Assembly (NCBI GenBank): GCA_001931905.2
Contig: MSJI02000725.1
Location: forward strand, 59,574 to 123,573
Length of the DNA: 64,000 bases
Reading direction: 5' to 3'
From: Cladosporium sp. IMV 00045
Taxonomy: Eukaryota; Ascomycota; Dothideomycetes; Cladosporiales; Cladosporiaceae
The notes under the pieces were generated by a model, which ran no database searches, was not told where the DNA came from, and saw only the letters and a list, made by a program, of their open reading frames with translations. The translations under genes and the position numbers were made by a program. Shown piece by piece: positions 41,845-51,802 of this stretch (its first letter is position 1; each line of letters opens with the position of its first letter).

Positions 41845-44477
41845 GGTGAAGATATTAAGGATCGTAGTCAAGCTGGGGTGATGGAGTGAGAGAAAGCCGG
41901 GGAGGGGTGTTGGTGTGTTTGGTCGTGGTAAGGGAGCTCGAGAGGCTCAATTAGAGGAGTAGTAGTCGTAATTGAAGGGGTATTGGGGTATCACTTGGAA
42001 TTACTATGCAAAAGAGGAGAGGGAGAGTCGAGGGCAGTGGGAGGCGGGAGAAGGTTCGGTTTTGTGAGGCTCCCCGGCAACGAGAGAGGAGACAAGGCAA
42101 GGCAAGGCAAGGCAAAGCAAAGCAAGACGACGCAACACCAGCGCAACGGTGGCACCAAGGAAGGCGTGAATGATGCGCGCGCGGTACAAGAAGCACGGCC
42201 CTGAGTGACATCATGGCATTGGGCGGAGGACTGGAGCTTGAGGAGTTGAAGAGATCAAGACTAGCACCACTGGCCCGGGCCTGGACGAATGATGATACCT
42301 CCTAGCATCGAGTGCGCATCAAGGGCACACCAGGTCTGGCAAGCCGCAGAAAACACATCACGGCATCGTAATGATGCCACCGCGCGGGTCTTGCAGTTGT
42401 GTGTGTCGTTAGCTGATGGCGATGCTGGTTGTTGGCTGGCTGGGCTGGGCTGGCCTAGAGCATTTCGCTACTGTATCTCGCTTCATCCTGTACTAAAGCA
42501 CAAATCCATCTTAGCTCTACTGCTTGGTCTCCTGCCTCCTGGGTCATGCTAGCAGGTCGATCTCATGAAGCGTTGGCGAGATTGATCAGGTGGCTCGGAT
42601 CTTCCATTGAGGTCGATTCCCCATGCTCGTGATCTTGACACGCCATACAGACACACTCCTCTCGTAGATTGCTTTACCACCTGGCTGGCACCCAAGACAA
42701 ACGATCTCAAAGCAGCAAGCAAAGCAAGGCCAGCCAACACCGCTCAGGATTGGCGCAGGGATGCGATGCGCATCCAAACGTCAACATGAAGCTCTGAATC
42801 GCGTCAAACGTCATCAGAAGCCAACCAAAGAGACCAACCACGCCTGCCGATCCCCCAAGGGAAATCGAGCCCACATCGACCGCCCTATGGCCCCAAATCC
42901 AGCGCCAATTTCCCATCTTCCTGCACGGCCGGGCCAGCCGCTTGCGATCCCTCAAGGCTCGCAAGCGCCCACGGGCTCGGGATGCTCTCGGTGGCTTGGG
43001 AATCGAAGAATTGAGCGCATGTCAACGAAGTTGAGCGAAAGCCAGCAGTTCAACCAAAACACAAACAGCTCTTCACCAAGAACGCACGGCAGAAGGAATT
43101 ATGTCAACACACGGGGGGTATGACGACAAACAAATGGCATCGCCCACCAAATGCGCCGATCATATGCAACTCTTTTACCTTTCGCGGCTCCGCATCTAAG
43201 ACTCTGTCTGTCTGGGTCCTCTCGTCGCTCGTCTCTTTCTGACCGCACGAAAATCAATGACCAGCCAGCAAGAAGATGGGTGGCTGTAGCCCGCGTGCTT
43301 CGCCCGCACTTCCCGTCATGTCCCCCCCTTTTCCACCAAGAAGGCTAAAGACGCCAAAAAACAAGAAGATCTTCCCACGATTCCCCACTACTGCGAATCC
43401 AGCCTCCTCTAAATTGCACTTCCCCAGTCTCCATTATTTTGCCCTCGTTTTCGCACTTGACCGAAGCGGTTCGAGGAAAGAAAGCGGGCGAGGTGTCTGC
43501 CGCGCGTCAGAAGCGGCTCGCGACGCAACGATACATGTATAGGTCACTTCCCTGCCGCGCGACAAGCATTCACGCGTGGTAGATCGCTTTGGGCGGTACG
43601 GCGGTACATCATAGATGATAACGGAGGGGGCAAGCCACAATTTCACGATGAAGTGGGAGGAGAAATCAATCTTGGCTGATGATATCGGCCTGTTTCGTGT
43701 GTTCTTCAGCTTTCCATCCTCGACCACGATGGAATTTGGGAGGTCGTCGCGCAAACGATGTTCGATCTATCAGATCTCAACGTCTGGCGCACAAGGCAAG
43801 TTGATGTTTTTTTTTTTTTTTTCTTTCTCCCACGATCTCGGGATGAGGTTTGTGCGATGGCACTGTTGGCACGATCGATCATTGGGACTAGTCTTTTCGT
43901 CTTTTGATATCCACTTCGACGCTGGGCAGCCCACGTGTTCCTCAGCCTTGCCGGTAGTCATACCTCTGTCAATCGTAAAAGTGATGTCAAAGCCATCTGC
44001 ATGACGGATCGTCTGCGGTAGGTGGCTAGGTAATGACAGTGAGTTTGATAAACATCTGAGCAATATCTACGCCGGAAGAAGCTACCTGTAACGTGACGAA
44101 CAGCTTCGCAACGGTTATCGAAGCTGTATACGAAGTACATGTACGTTATGGAATTGGTCCACACACATAAAGGTTCACAATGACTGGCGTTCAAAGGTAT
44201 TGTAGTACTAAACATACCAATATCCACGTTACCAGCCAAGACAAGGTAGTCAATGGCCGCTGTTGCAGCGAACAGGAAACGAAATATCAAATGTAACCAA
44301 CACATCTTGTCACCGCGGGTATCATCTTCAGAAAGACACGGACAAGCCCCAAAAAATCATCAAAGAGAAAAAGCGCCTCACCCAATTCATCCATAAGATC
44401 CGCAGCATTTGCACTCCCGAACAAAACGCCCGTCCACAAGCCATCCGCCATCTCCATATCTCCATGGTCATAATCAA
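41845..44477. other. Large intergenic region with AAGGC repeats
   Basis: 2.6 kb, the longest gene-free stretch. Near 42094-42125 is an AAGGC/AAAGC pentamer array; T16 occurs at 43807-43822. Upstream of the HAM1-like ATG it is CT-rich, as expected for a promoter. Many short frames exist on both strands but none has coding bias, splice support or motifs. Confidence 0.55.
42094..42125 (+). repeat. AAGGC/AAAGC pentanucleotide microsatellite
   Basis: Four copies of aaggc grade into aaagc copies, upstream of the HAM1-like gene (in its likely 5' region). Confidence 0.8.
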
Positions 44478-46118
44478 TCAATACCTCCCCCTCACCGCCC
44501 CCACCCCATACCGACTATGCGCATTCGCGCCCTCGACCGCCGACCTCGACGCCGGGAAACCCTCCGTGCGCGCCTGCAACCTGACCCGCTCCATCAAATG
44601 CCCCACCGGCAGCGAAGGGTGCTGCAGTTTCTTGACGAGTTTCACGCGCTCGTCGTCGTCGTACGCGTGCAGCGCGTAATGTTCGCGGATCAAGCGCTGG
44701 GAGTCCGGCGACGAGGCCGCGTAGACTTTGTGCGTGCAGCCGTCGAGCGCGCACACCCATGTGTCTTCTTGGATGGGGTCGGGGGAGTGCTTGAGGCGGA
44801 GGGCGAGGTCGGTGACATTTTCTGCGGTTTCTGAGGAGGGGGAGGAGGAGTCTTCTTGGTCGAGGGCGCCGGCGTGGGTAGAGGAGGGTGTGCTGCGTTC
44901 TTCTTGCTCGTTGCTGGCGGGGGAGGAGGGGATGTCGATGCCTTCGTCTACGTCGTCCCTTCTGTTCTTGTAGTGGGAATGTCTTCTTTTGGCTGCTGTG
45001 GGAGACATGGTGGGGTCGTCTTCGTCTAAGTCATCATCGTCGTCCACGAAATCGGGAACTGGCGCCTTGCCGCCTTTTGATGCGCCTTTGCTGGCTTTCG
45101 TCGCCTTGGGACGTAATGCTGATCGGCCCTTCATGGACCTGCGATGTGAATCTCCCAATCTCTGTGGTGTGGTGAAGTCCTGCTCCGGTGTTTCAGAGCT
45201 TGCTGAGTCTGTGCGGGTTCGCCTCGACCGGCGCGAGGCGTTGGGTTTGGTCGAGTGTTGATGTGACGGGTCCTCCTGGAGGTTCATTGTAGAATTCTCG
45301 CGTGTTGATGGTGCTCCCTCAGAGAGATCTTTAGCCGGTCTGCCTCGTTTCCTCTTGAGATTGCTCGTGTCTGAGTTGACCGATGCTTGTCGTGCATAGC
45401 GCGCTGGCACCGCACGGCCAGTCAGCCTCGACTTGATCACGGCATGCTCTTCCGGGAAGCGCTGGCTGAGATGTGTGTACAGCGGGTTCTTTGTCCAAAC
45501 TATCCCTTCTTTGCCGGCGAGCATGCTCGAAAGCAGGAAATCCTTGTGCTCGTACATGACTTGCGCCGCCTCGTTTCTTCCGTGTGAATCCTCTATCACT
45601 TCTTCCGCGTACTTGTCGAAGATTTCCTCCGCTGTGTAATCAGGTAGTAACGGCGCATTCTTCCGTGTGCTTTCCCTGCGCTCCTCGCGATACGCATCGG
45701 CAATCCAGTAGAAGATATCCACTGACTGAACCATTTCATTCCATATTGATTTGTACGCTCGTGCAGGCTTCAATGCAAACCAACCCGCCTTACCACCAGC
45801 CCAGAGTCCAATGTTGCCATCCTCGAACTGGCCGTATGAAAATGTCCGTACGTCGCTGATCTCGATCAGTGGTGTGCGCTGGGTCGTTGATTTGAGTTGA
45901 AGATGTGACTGCGCTTTTGGCAGAGGTTGTAGGAAGCCGGTCAACGTCAAAGGATAGTGTGCTGCAGCCTCGAGTAGGCTGACCAATTGGTTTGGATCGT
46001 CAGGCAGATGCAGTTTGGCATCTTTGAGCTCGAATTCAAGCCAATCGTCGGATCGGTTGTCCAGTGCTGGGTCGCGAGGCGCTAGGATCTCGGATTCGGG
46101 AATCGCTCTGGTCGTCAT
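44478..46118 (-). CDS. RFTS-domain chromatin protein (Raf2/DIM-7-like candidate)
   Basis: Single exon, 546 aa. The N-terminal ~240 residues look like the replication-foci targeting (RFTS/DNMT1-RFD) domain: LIEISDVRTFSYGQFEDGNIGLWAGGKAGWFAL followed by a helical part YKSIWNEMVQSVDIFYWIAD. Next comes a basic stretch with an AT-hook core KRKRGRPAKD (about 255), a long disordered region with an acidic run (DFVDDDDDLDEDD), and near the C-terminus a C2H2-like finger, WVCALDGCTHKVY..REHYALH. RFTS plus a zinc finger is the arrangement of fission-yeast Raf2, a subunit of the Clr4/Rik1/Cul4 (CLRC) H3K9 methylation complex, and of Neurospora DIM-7 as I recall it. A role in heterochromatin is therefore a reasonable inference, not proven. 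Confidence 0.7.
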   Translation of the reverse strand: MTTRAIPESEILAPRDPALDNRSDDWLEFELKDAKLHLPDDPNQLVSLLEAAAHYPLTLTGFLQPLPKAQSHLQLKSTTQRTPLIEISDVRTFSYGQFEDGNIGLWAGGKAGWFALKPARAYKSIWNEMVQSVDIFYWIADAYREERRESTRKNAPLLPDYTAEEIFDKYAEEVIEDSHGRNEAAQVMYEHKDFLLSSMLAGKEGIVWTKNPLYTHLSQRFPEEHAVIKSRLTGRAVPARYARQASVNSDTSNLKRKRGRPAKDLSEGAPSTRENSTMNLQEDPSHQHSTKPNASRRSRRTRTDSASSETPEQDFTTPQRLGDSHRRSMKGRSALRPKATKASKGASKGGKAPVPDFVDDDDDLDEDDPTMSPTAAKRRHSHYKNRRDDVDEGIDIPSSPASNEQEERSTPSSTHAGALDQEDSSSPSSETAENVTDLALRLKHSPDPIQEDTWVCALDGCTHKVYAASSPDSQRLIREHYALHAYDDDERVKLVKKLQHPSLPVGHLMERVRLQARTEGFPASRSAVEGANAHSRYGVGAVRGRY

Positions 46119-46624
46119 TGTCGGAGGTGGAGGATAGATTTCAGGATATCAATTCGTGGGAAACATATGTAATCATGGTCATGAGATGGCGATGTCACGG
46201 TGGCAGGTTTGGCATAGGACATGAATGTGGTTAAGAATGGCCCGTCAGGCGCGCGTGGTTTGAAGAGTGAAGCGGAGTCAAGTCGCGCTTTCGCCCTAGC
46301 TCCTACGCTGCAAGCAATAGCCGATCAAATAGGCATCATGACTTCTGATATATCATTAAGGTATTCTTAGGAGAGGCCAGAATGATCGATAGATAGGTTG
46401 AAATAAGGACGGCTTCTTCCATTTGATGAGTGCCATTGGCGACTTTGTTCATTCGATGGCCGTGTGTTCGTTTTCACGTCTTATCAAGTCTCTCTGCTTT
46501 TAAGGTTTCGCATTGCGGGCACGCTAAAACTTTCCCAAAGCTCCACGACCGAGAGCCGACAGCAAAGTCACAGAAGCCTTCACATCCTCACTTAGCAACA
46601 AGTCTCACCTACCTACTGTCATTC
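46119..46624. promoter_or_regulatory. Divergent promoter region
   Basis: 506-nt spacer between the divergently transcribed RFTS-domain gene and PUS4. No supported frame. Confidence 0.45.
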
Positions 46625-48009
46625 ATGGGCGGACGTCAAATCCTCTGGCGCAGCATCTTCAAACCCCCACCCAAAATCAACATGGCCACCAATTCGCCCG
46701 AGGGCTGCTTCGGTATCGTAGGGTTCCATTCCCCAAAAACGACCTTCTTCCCAATAAAACTGACGAATGTCCTTGTCAAACAACAGCAATTCATAAACCG
46801 ATGGGCCTCAGCTCTGCCCAAGTGATCCGCGATGTACAGCAGCAGTTCAACCCGTCCAAGCTCTTCGAGCCCTGGATTTCGAACGAAAAAGCCCGCCTGG
46901 AGCGCGAGAGCCACAACCAGCGCAACAAGCGCTCGCGGCGCATGCGAGGAGGCGTTCAGCTGAAAATGGGCCACGGCGGCACCCTCGATCCCATGGCGAC
47001 GGGCGTGCTGATTTTGGGTGTTGGATCTGGCACCAAGTCGCTGAGTGACTTCCTGGGCTGCACTAAGAGCTACGAAGCCGTGCTGCTGTTTGGCAAAGCT
47101 ACGGACTCGTACGATTCGGTGGGCAAGATCGTTGCGCACAAGGGCTATGAGCACGTCACAAAGGAGAAGGTGGAGGAGGCTTTGGCGCAGTTTCGCGGCA
47201 AGATCATGCAGAAGCCGCCGATGTTCAGTGCGCTGAAGATCAACGGGAAGAAGCTGTACGAGTATGCTCGTGAGGGGAAGGAGGTGCCGGTGAAGATTGA
47301 AGAGAGGCCTGTAGAGACGGAAGTTCTAGAGATGACGGAGTGGATGGAGGGCGGTACGCACGATTACCATTGGCCAGAAGTGGAGGCCGAGCAGAGTGAG
47401 AAGGAACTGGCCGACAAGGTGCTGCACCTGGATGGTGACACGATGCCGGAGGCTGCAGAATCTAAGGCGACGGAGACCGAAGACTCCGCTGCTGGCGAGA
47501 AGCGGAAGCGTCACGAGGAAGAAACCGTCGGAGGCGCTATCGAGCCTGAAGGCGTCCCTGAGCCCAAACGCACCAAATCCGAGGGCGAGCTCGAGGCTAC
47601 CGGAGCATTGCCAGAAGCAACCCCGACCGAAGACGCTCAAACAGAAGCCCCTAAGAAACGCCACCCCTGCCCAGCACCAGCCTGCCGCCTTCGCATGACC
47701 GTGACTTCCGGCTTCTACGTCCGCAGCCTGTGTCACGACCTCGGAGCCGCAGTAGGCTCACTGGGTCTTATGGCCGCGCTCGTCCGCACCCGACAAGGCG
47801 AATTCGAGCTCGGCAAGAACGTGCTCGACTACGACGATCTTGCAAAGGGAGAAGACGAGTGGGCGCCCAAAGTTCAGAAAATGCTGGATGCCTGGGTCCC
47901 CAAAACCGGTGGTGCGCGTCCAGTGCAGAGGCAAGGCGGTGCGAACAAGGAGTTGTTGGAACAAGAAGCTTCTTCTGCACGACTGCGCCGGAACTCGAGT
48001 TCGGAATAG
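46625..48009 (+). CDS. PUS4: tRNA pseudouridine-55 synthase
   Basis: Exons 46625-46712 and 46787-48009 give 436 aa (or 417 aa from ATG 46682). The 74-nt intron has a CTGAC branch and restores EGCFAIHKPMGLSSAQVIRDVQ, the TruB motif I region. The catalytic Asp lies in HGGTLDPMATGVLILGVGSGTK, followed by KSYEAVLLFGKATDSYDSVG and PPMFSALKINGKKLYEYAREG. The final TruB block is MTVTSGFYVRSLCHDLG. It makes the universal pseudouridine 55 in the T-loop of tRNA in nucleus and mitochondria. A ~110-residue charged insert (about 245-345, rich in E/K/A) splits the catalytic domain, as in other fungal Pus4. The stretch between the two in-frame ATGs (GGRQILWRSIFKPPPKIN) is basic and could target mitochondria. 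Confidence 0.9.
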
Positions 48010-48179
48010 ATTTGGTGATAATTACCTCGTATTGTCCCCTGAAGACACCCATCACAGCCTCACAGGCCGACGTTATTATCAGAAACCCATGTAAAATACA
48101 AAAAGATACCCCTTGAAAAGATCTCCCCCGAGCGCCTCAGATCCATGATACTGTCTCAAGATAGTACATAACATGCGGG

Positions 48180-48590
48180 CTATTGCTTATCGGCATCGCT
48201 CTGGTTTTGTGTGCCACTTTGGATGTTTGCCTCCAGGTTATCAAGCCTTCGAGACATCTCGTCCACTTGATCAGTCAAAGTCAGTTTCTGTAGACTTTTC
48301 TTCCCAAGAGCGGGGAGTCAATCAGCATTGTTCACTTACTCTTCTCGATCAGCTCGCTAGAAATGGTGCTGAACTTGGAATTCAGCTGGTTCAGCAGGTC
48401 GTCGACAACCTGCACCAATTCGGCAGGTTGCTGGTTTTCAGGCGCTGCTGGCTTTTTCTGGAAATTAGCGACCATGCCTTCATTTTCAGTATCTGGGTTG
48501 TGTTCTCGAATGGCGACCTACACTCGGCGAGTCCTGCACACTCAACCTGTTGACTTGGGCCGAGAGCGTTGTGTTGTCGTCTGAAGCCAT
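48180..48590 (-). CDS. Small HSBP1-like coiled-coil protein
   Basis: Three exons (minus), 48590-48522, 48457-48340 and 48265-48180, give 90 aa from an ATG in a perfect context (CCACCATGG). The conserved core ELVQVVDDLLNQLNSKFSTISSELIEKMDEMSRRLDNLEANI matches heat-shock factor-binding protein 1: continuous heptads with the VQ-x-x-DD-LL-x-Q-x start and the R-x-D-x-LE-x-NI end. HSBP1 family proteins form short trimeric or hexameric coiled coils, bind heat-shock factor trimers and, in animals, help assemble the WASH complex. Intron 2 has a GTAAGT donor; intron 1 (GTAGGT donor, TTTCCAG acceptor) is the best in-frame choice but less certain. An alternative start is an internal ATG that reads MVANFQ into exon 2. 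Confidence 0.7.
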
Positions 48591-48953
48591 GGTGGAAGTT
48601 GCTTGTTGATGTTCCTGTTGACGACGAACTTTTCTTTGGCAATCACATCAAGAATTTTCTGCGTGCTTCAACAGACTGGCATTTATATCATCGTCTTCAT
48701 GAAGGCCCGAATGTGGTGTGAATTGCGATATAACACATCCGTTTGTCTGTTGATGTAGCTCTCCCTAGAGGCAGTTTGACTTTGCGGGACGGCTCGCTCT
48801 TGCCGTGATGGATCTGTCGAAGCTCGGCTCTCTTGCCCTGCGCCTAAATTTTTGGATTCCCGCCTTGAGGTTTAGTATCGCGCAAACTTGGGTTGTCTGG
48901 AAATATCTTTCCCCTAAAACCAACCCAACAATTTCAACAAATTATTTGCCAAA
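48591..48953. promoter_or_regulatory. Divergent promoter region
   Basis: 363-nt spacer between the divergent HSBP1-like and EBP2 genes; no supported frame. Confidence 0.45.
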
Positions 48954-50177
48954 ATGGTGGCCAAGGGTGCTACTTTGAAGGGTGCGCTCGAGCGCGAGAA
49001 GGGCGTCAATCACCACCTTCTGCGCCAGAAGAAGCTGCAGAAAGCGGCCGAGAAGAAGAAGAGGGACAAGAAGCAGAGCACGGTGGACGTCGCGGCTTTG
49101 GATGATGCTGCTAGCGGTGCTGAGGTTGCGAAGGCACAGAAGGCTGCTAAGGGTGCTGAGGAAGAACTTGCTGCCGACGCTGCAGAGATCGTCGACAAAG
49201 CCAATGGCGAGGGTGAGGGCTGGCAGACTGATGACGATGAGGAAGACGACTCCGACGACGATGAGGAGGAGGAAGTTGGTGGCGTGAGCATTGGCGACTT
49301 GGACGACGATTCCGACTCTGACTCCGACGACGAGCCTTTCGACAATGAGGCTGCCGACGAGGACGACATTGCTCTCTCAGACATCGAATCGCTCGCTTCC
49401 GAGGACAAGGGCGACATTATTCCTCACCAGAGACTCACCATCAACAACACCGCCGCCTTACAACGAGCATACAAATCCTTCGCTCTCCCCGCAAGCCTAC
49501 CTTTCTCCCACAACCAAACGGTCACATCCGCGGAGCCCGTGCAAATAGCCGACGTCGAAGACGACCTCAACCGCGAGCTTTCTTTCTACAAGCAGTCTCT
49601 GGACGCTGTCAAGGATGCCCGCGCGAAACTCAGGAAGGAGGGCGTGCCATTCACCAGACCCACAGATTACTTCGCCGAGATGGTCAAGTCCGAGGAGCAG
49701 ATGGGCAAGGTCAAGGCGAAGCTCGTGGACGAGGCGGCGAGGAAGAAGGCCAGCGCCGACGCCAGACGGCAACGCGACCTCAAGAAATTCGGCAAGGCCG
49801 TGCAAGTCGCGAAGCTGCAGGAGCGCGATCGCACGAAAAGGGACACCATGGACAAGATCAACTCGCTCAAGCGGAAACGCGCGGGCGGCGCAGACCTCAA
49901 CGACAAAGAGGACAACTTCGACGTGGCGCTCGAGGACGCCGCCGTCACTGAGAAGAAGGACAGGGCGGAGAGGAGGGCCAAGGGCGCCGCTGACGGCGCG
50001 CACAGGAAGCGCCAGAAGAAGGACGAGAAGTACGGTTTCGGCGGCAAGAAGAGACACGCTAAGAGCAATGATGCCAAATCGGCCAGCGACATGTCTGGCT
50101 TTTCCGCGAAAAGGATGAAGGGCAAGGGTGGTGCTTCTAAGCGTCCTGGCAAGTCTCAGAGGGCGAAGAAGTTTTAG
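48954..50177 (+). CDS. EBP2: rRNA-processing protein Ebp2
   Basis: Single exon, 407 aa. The first ~155 residues are Lys/Ala-rich then strongly acidic (DDDEEDDSDDDEEEE). The conserved Ebp2 domain spans about 195-345: DDLNRELSFYKQSLDAVKDARAKLRKEGVPFTRPTDYFAEMVKSEEQMGK is nearly diagnostic, followed by RRQRDLKKFGKAVQVAKLQER and NFDVALED. The C-terminus is basic (GFGGKKRHAKSND, RPGKSQRAKKF), typical of nucleolar proteins. Ebp2 works in the nucleolus in 27S pre-rRNA processing and 60S assembly, with Rrs1 and Brx1. It shares the divergent promoter with the HSBP1-like gene. Confidence 0.95.
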   Translation: MVAKGATLKGALEREKGVNHHLLRQKKLQKAAEKKKRDKKQSTVDVAALDDAASGAEVAKAQKAAKGAEEELAADAAEIVDKANGEGEGWQTDDDEEDDSDDDEEEEVGGVSIGDLDDDSDSDSDDEPFDNEAADEDDIALSDIESLASEDKGDIIPHQRLTINNTAALQRAYKSFALPASLPFSHNQTVTSAEPVQIADVEDDLNRELSFYKQSLDAVKDARAKLRKEGVPFTRPTDYFAEMVKSEEQMGKVKAKLVDEAARKKASADARRQRDLKKFGKAVQVAKLQERDRTKRDTMDKINSLKRKRAGGADLNDKEDNFDVALEDAAVTEKKDRAERRAKGAADGAHRKRQKKDEKYGFGGKKRHAKSNDAKSASDMSGFSAKRMKGKGGASKRPGKSQRAKKF

Positions 50178-50464
50178 GTTTGTCTTGTATTTTTTGTAAG
50201 ATTGCTTCGTTTAGGAAAATTCGATACCAGATCAAGCGGATTATTGATAATGTCTTTTCCTTGCCTCTTGTCGGTGGGCCTTGCTATGGCGCGAATATTC
50301 CTCATACATGCTGGTCTGCACAGATACGATCATTGAGGGGTTGTAGGTGACATGTCAAGTCTTGCTCAATTCGATCACAGTACATGTAAATACGTTGATT
50401 CGATTATCGTCATTCTGTTCATTGCTCGTAACTCCGTCGCACTCAACCTAGACAATCCCAACAC

Positions 50465-51127
50465 CTACCTCTTCCACGTCGCATCAGCATCAGGGTGAAT
50501 CTCCGGCTCAGCGATATACTTCCTACTTTCCTTCTTCCTCTCGGAATCAACATTAAACCTCCGATCCCTATCCTCCAACGCCCCCTTCGGCAACTGCTCA
50601 TCGCTCGTGAAAGAAGTCATGAGCTGCGGCATTCCCAGCGGCAACTCATCCCCGCGATCGGTCTGCCAAAGGTGGAAAACCTTCCCATACAGCACCACCA
50701 CCTCCTCCATCTCCTTATTCTCCGCCTGCTCCCACACCTTGTCCGGCAGGGCCTCCGGCGCCGGCATGATGAGCATGCCGCTCTTGACCTCGTAGACGTG
50801 GCTGTGCCAGAGCTTGCGCTCCTCGGCTTCCAGCTTCTCGTACAGGTGAGGCTTGATCATGTACTCGATCCCGATCAGGCGCGCATTTGGTTCTGGGCTG
50901 TCGTACAGGATGCATTGGCGGACGTCTTCGTTCAGGTGCGCGCAGTAGTGGTTCGCTTCGACGGCGCGGGAGGGGTCGGACGCGTATGCGTGGAAGGCGT
51001 TCAGGTGCGCGCAGAGGCGTTTGGGCGGTGCGAAGTTTTGTACGGTGCTGGCGCCCGTTTCGAGAGTGGTGTTTTTGAGGGATTCTGGGCCGCCTTTGGT
51101 GGCGTTGGTTGTGGGTAGGCTGTCCAT
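50465..51127 (-). CDS. DUF1264 / oil-body-associated-protein-like
   Basis: Single exon, 220 aa. Matches the DUF1264 family: LCAHLNAFHAYASDPSRAVEANHYCAHLN at the start, CILYDSPEPNARLIGIEYMI, LWHSHVYEVKSGMLIMPAP and FHLWQTDRGDELPLGMPQLM. In plants the family (OBAP) sits on seed oil bodies and affects their size; in fungi the role is unknown. It is soluble, His-rich in the conserved blocks (which could bind metal), with no signal peptide. Confidence 0.85.
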   Translation of the reverse strand: MDSLPTTNATKGGPESLKNTTLETGASTVQNFAPPKRLCAHLNAFHAYASDPSRAVEANHYCAHLNEDVRQCILYDSPEPNARLIGIEYMIKPHLYEKLEAEERKLWHSHVYEVKSGMLIMPAPEALPDKVWEQAENKEMEEVVVLYGKVFHLWQTDRGDELPLGMPQLMTSFTSDEQLPKGALEDRDRRFNVDSERKKESRKYIAEPEIHPDADATWKR

Positions 51128-51802
51128 TGTTGGTGGCGGTGTTTTCCCTGTGGACTTGGGTAGTGGGTTGTGTCGAATGAGTTGTGATGGAGCTCTATCG
51201 TGGCATGACTTGCTTATAAAGATGTGCAGTACGGTGATACCTCATATTATCAACCAACCTTTTGACGTCACGAAGCATCAGTACATGTATGCCTGTTCAT
51301 TGAGGGGAAATGTCGCGCGAGGTGTGTTTTGAATTCATCGTGTTGAAATTGACCAGTCTGGCCATCAAGTCATCAAGCCATCGTACAAAATGAATCTTCA
51401 AGTCAACATGTGCCATCACCCAAGAAGTCGCGGCAAACCGTTGGAGGCGTTTCATCGTCAGGCACATGGAAAAGTGTCAAACAAACTTCCCCATTCCTCA
51501 TGCAAAGCACGAGCTTCCTGCATTTCCACGAAGTCCAAGGGTTCGTCGGCCCTGCCGTTTCCGGACGAAGGCGCGGCCTCCTGCGCAAAGCCAACGATAA
51601 TCCATCCTCCCACCTTTCTGCTGTCCCCTCCTTCACTACACCACCAACATCACTACCACCCCACCCACGAATATTTACCGCAGTCGTTATACACAGCATT
51701 AATACCTAACTTGCCGCAGCGATATCACCCATACATCACTTTCTCCACGGCCGGTAGCCCGCCTGGCATTCACTAAATGATAACGGCTATTCATCATCCA
51801 TC
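51128..51802. promoter_or_regulatory. Divergent promoter region
   Basis: 675-nt spacer between DUF1264 (minus) and DOT1 (plus). C/A-rich near the DOT1 start, as in other leaders here. Short frames on both strands have no support. Confidence 0.45.

Noticed and set aside
42004..42214. Small frames over the AAGGC repeat
   Set aside because: Repeat-derived Lys/Gln/Ala or Leu/Pro/Cys frames without splice or motif support.
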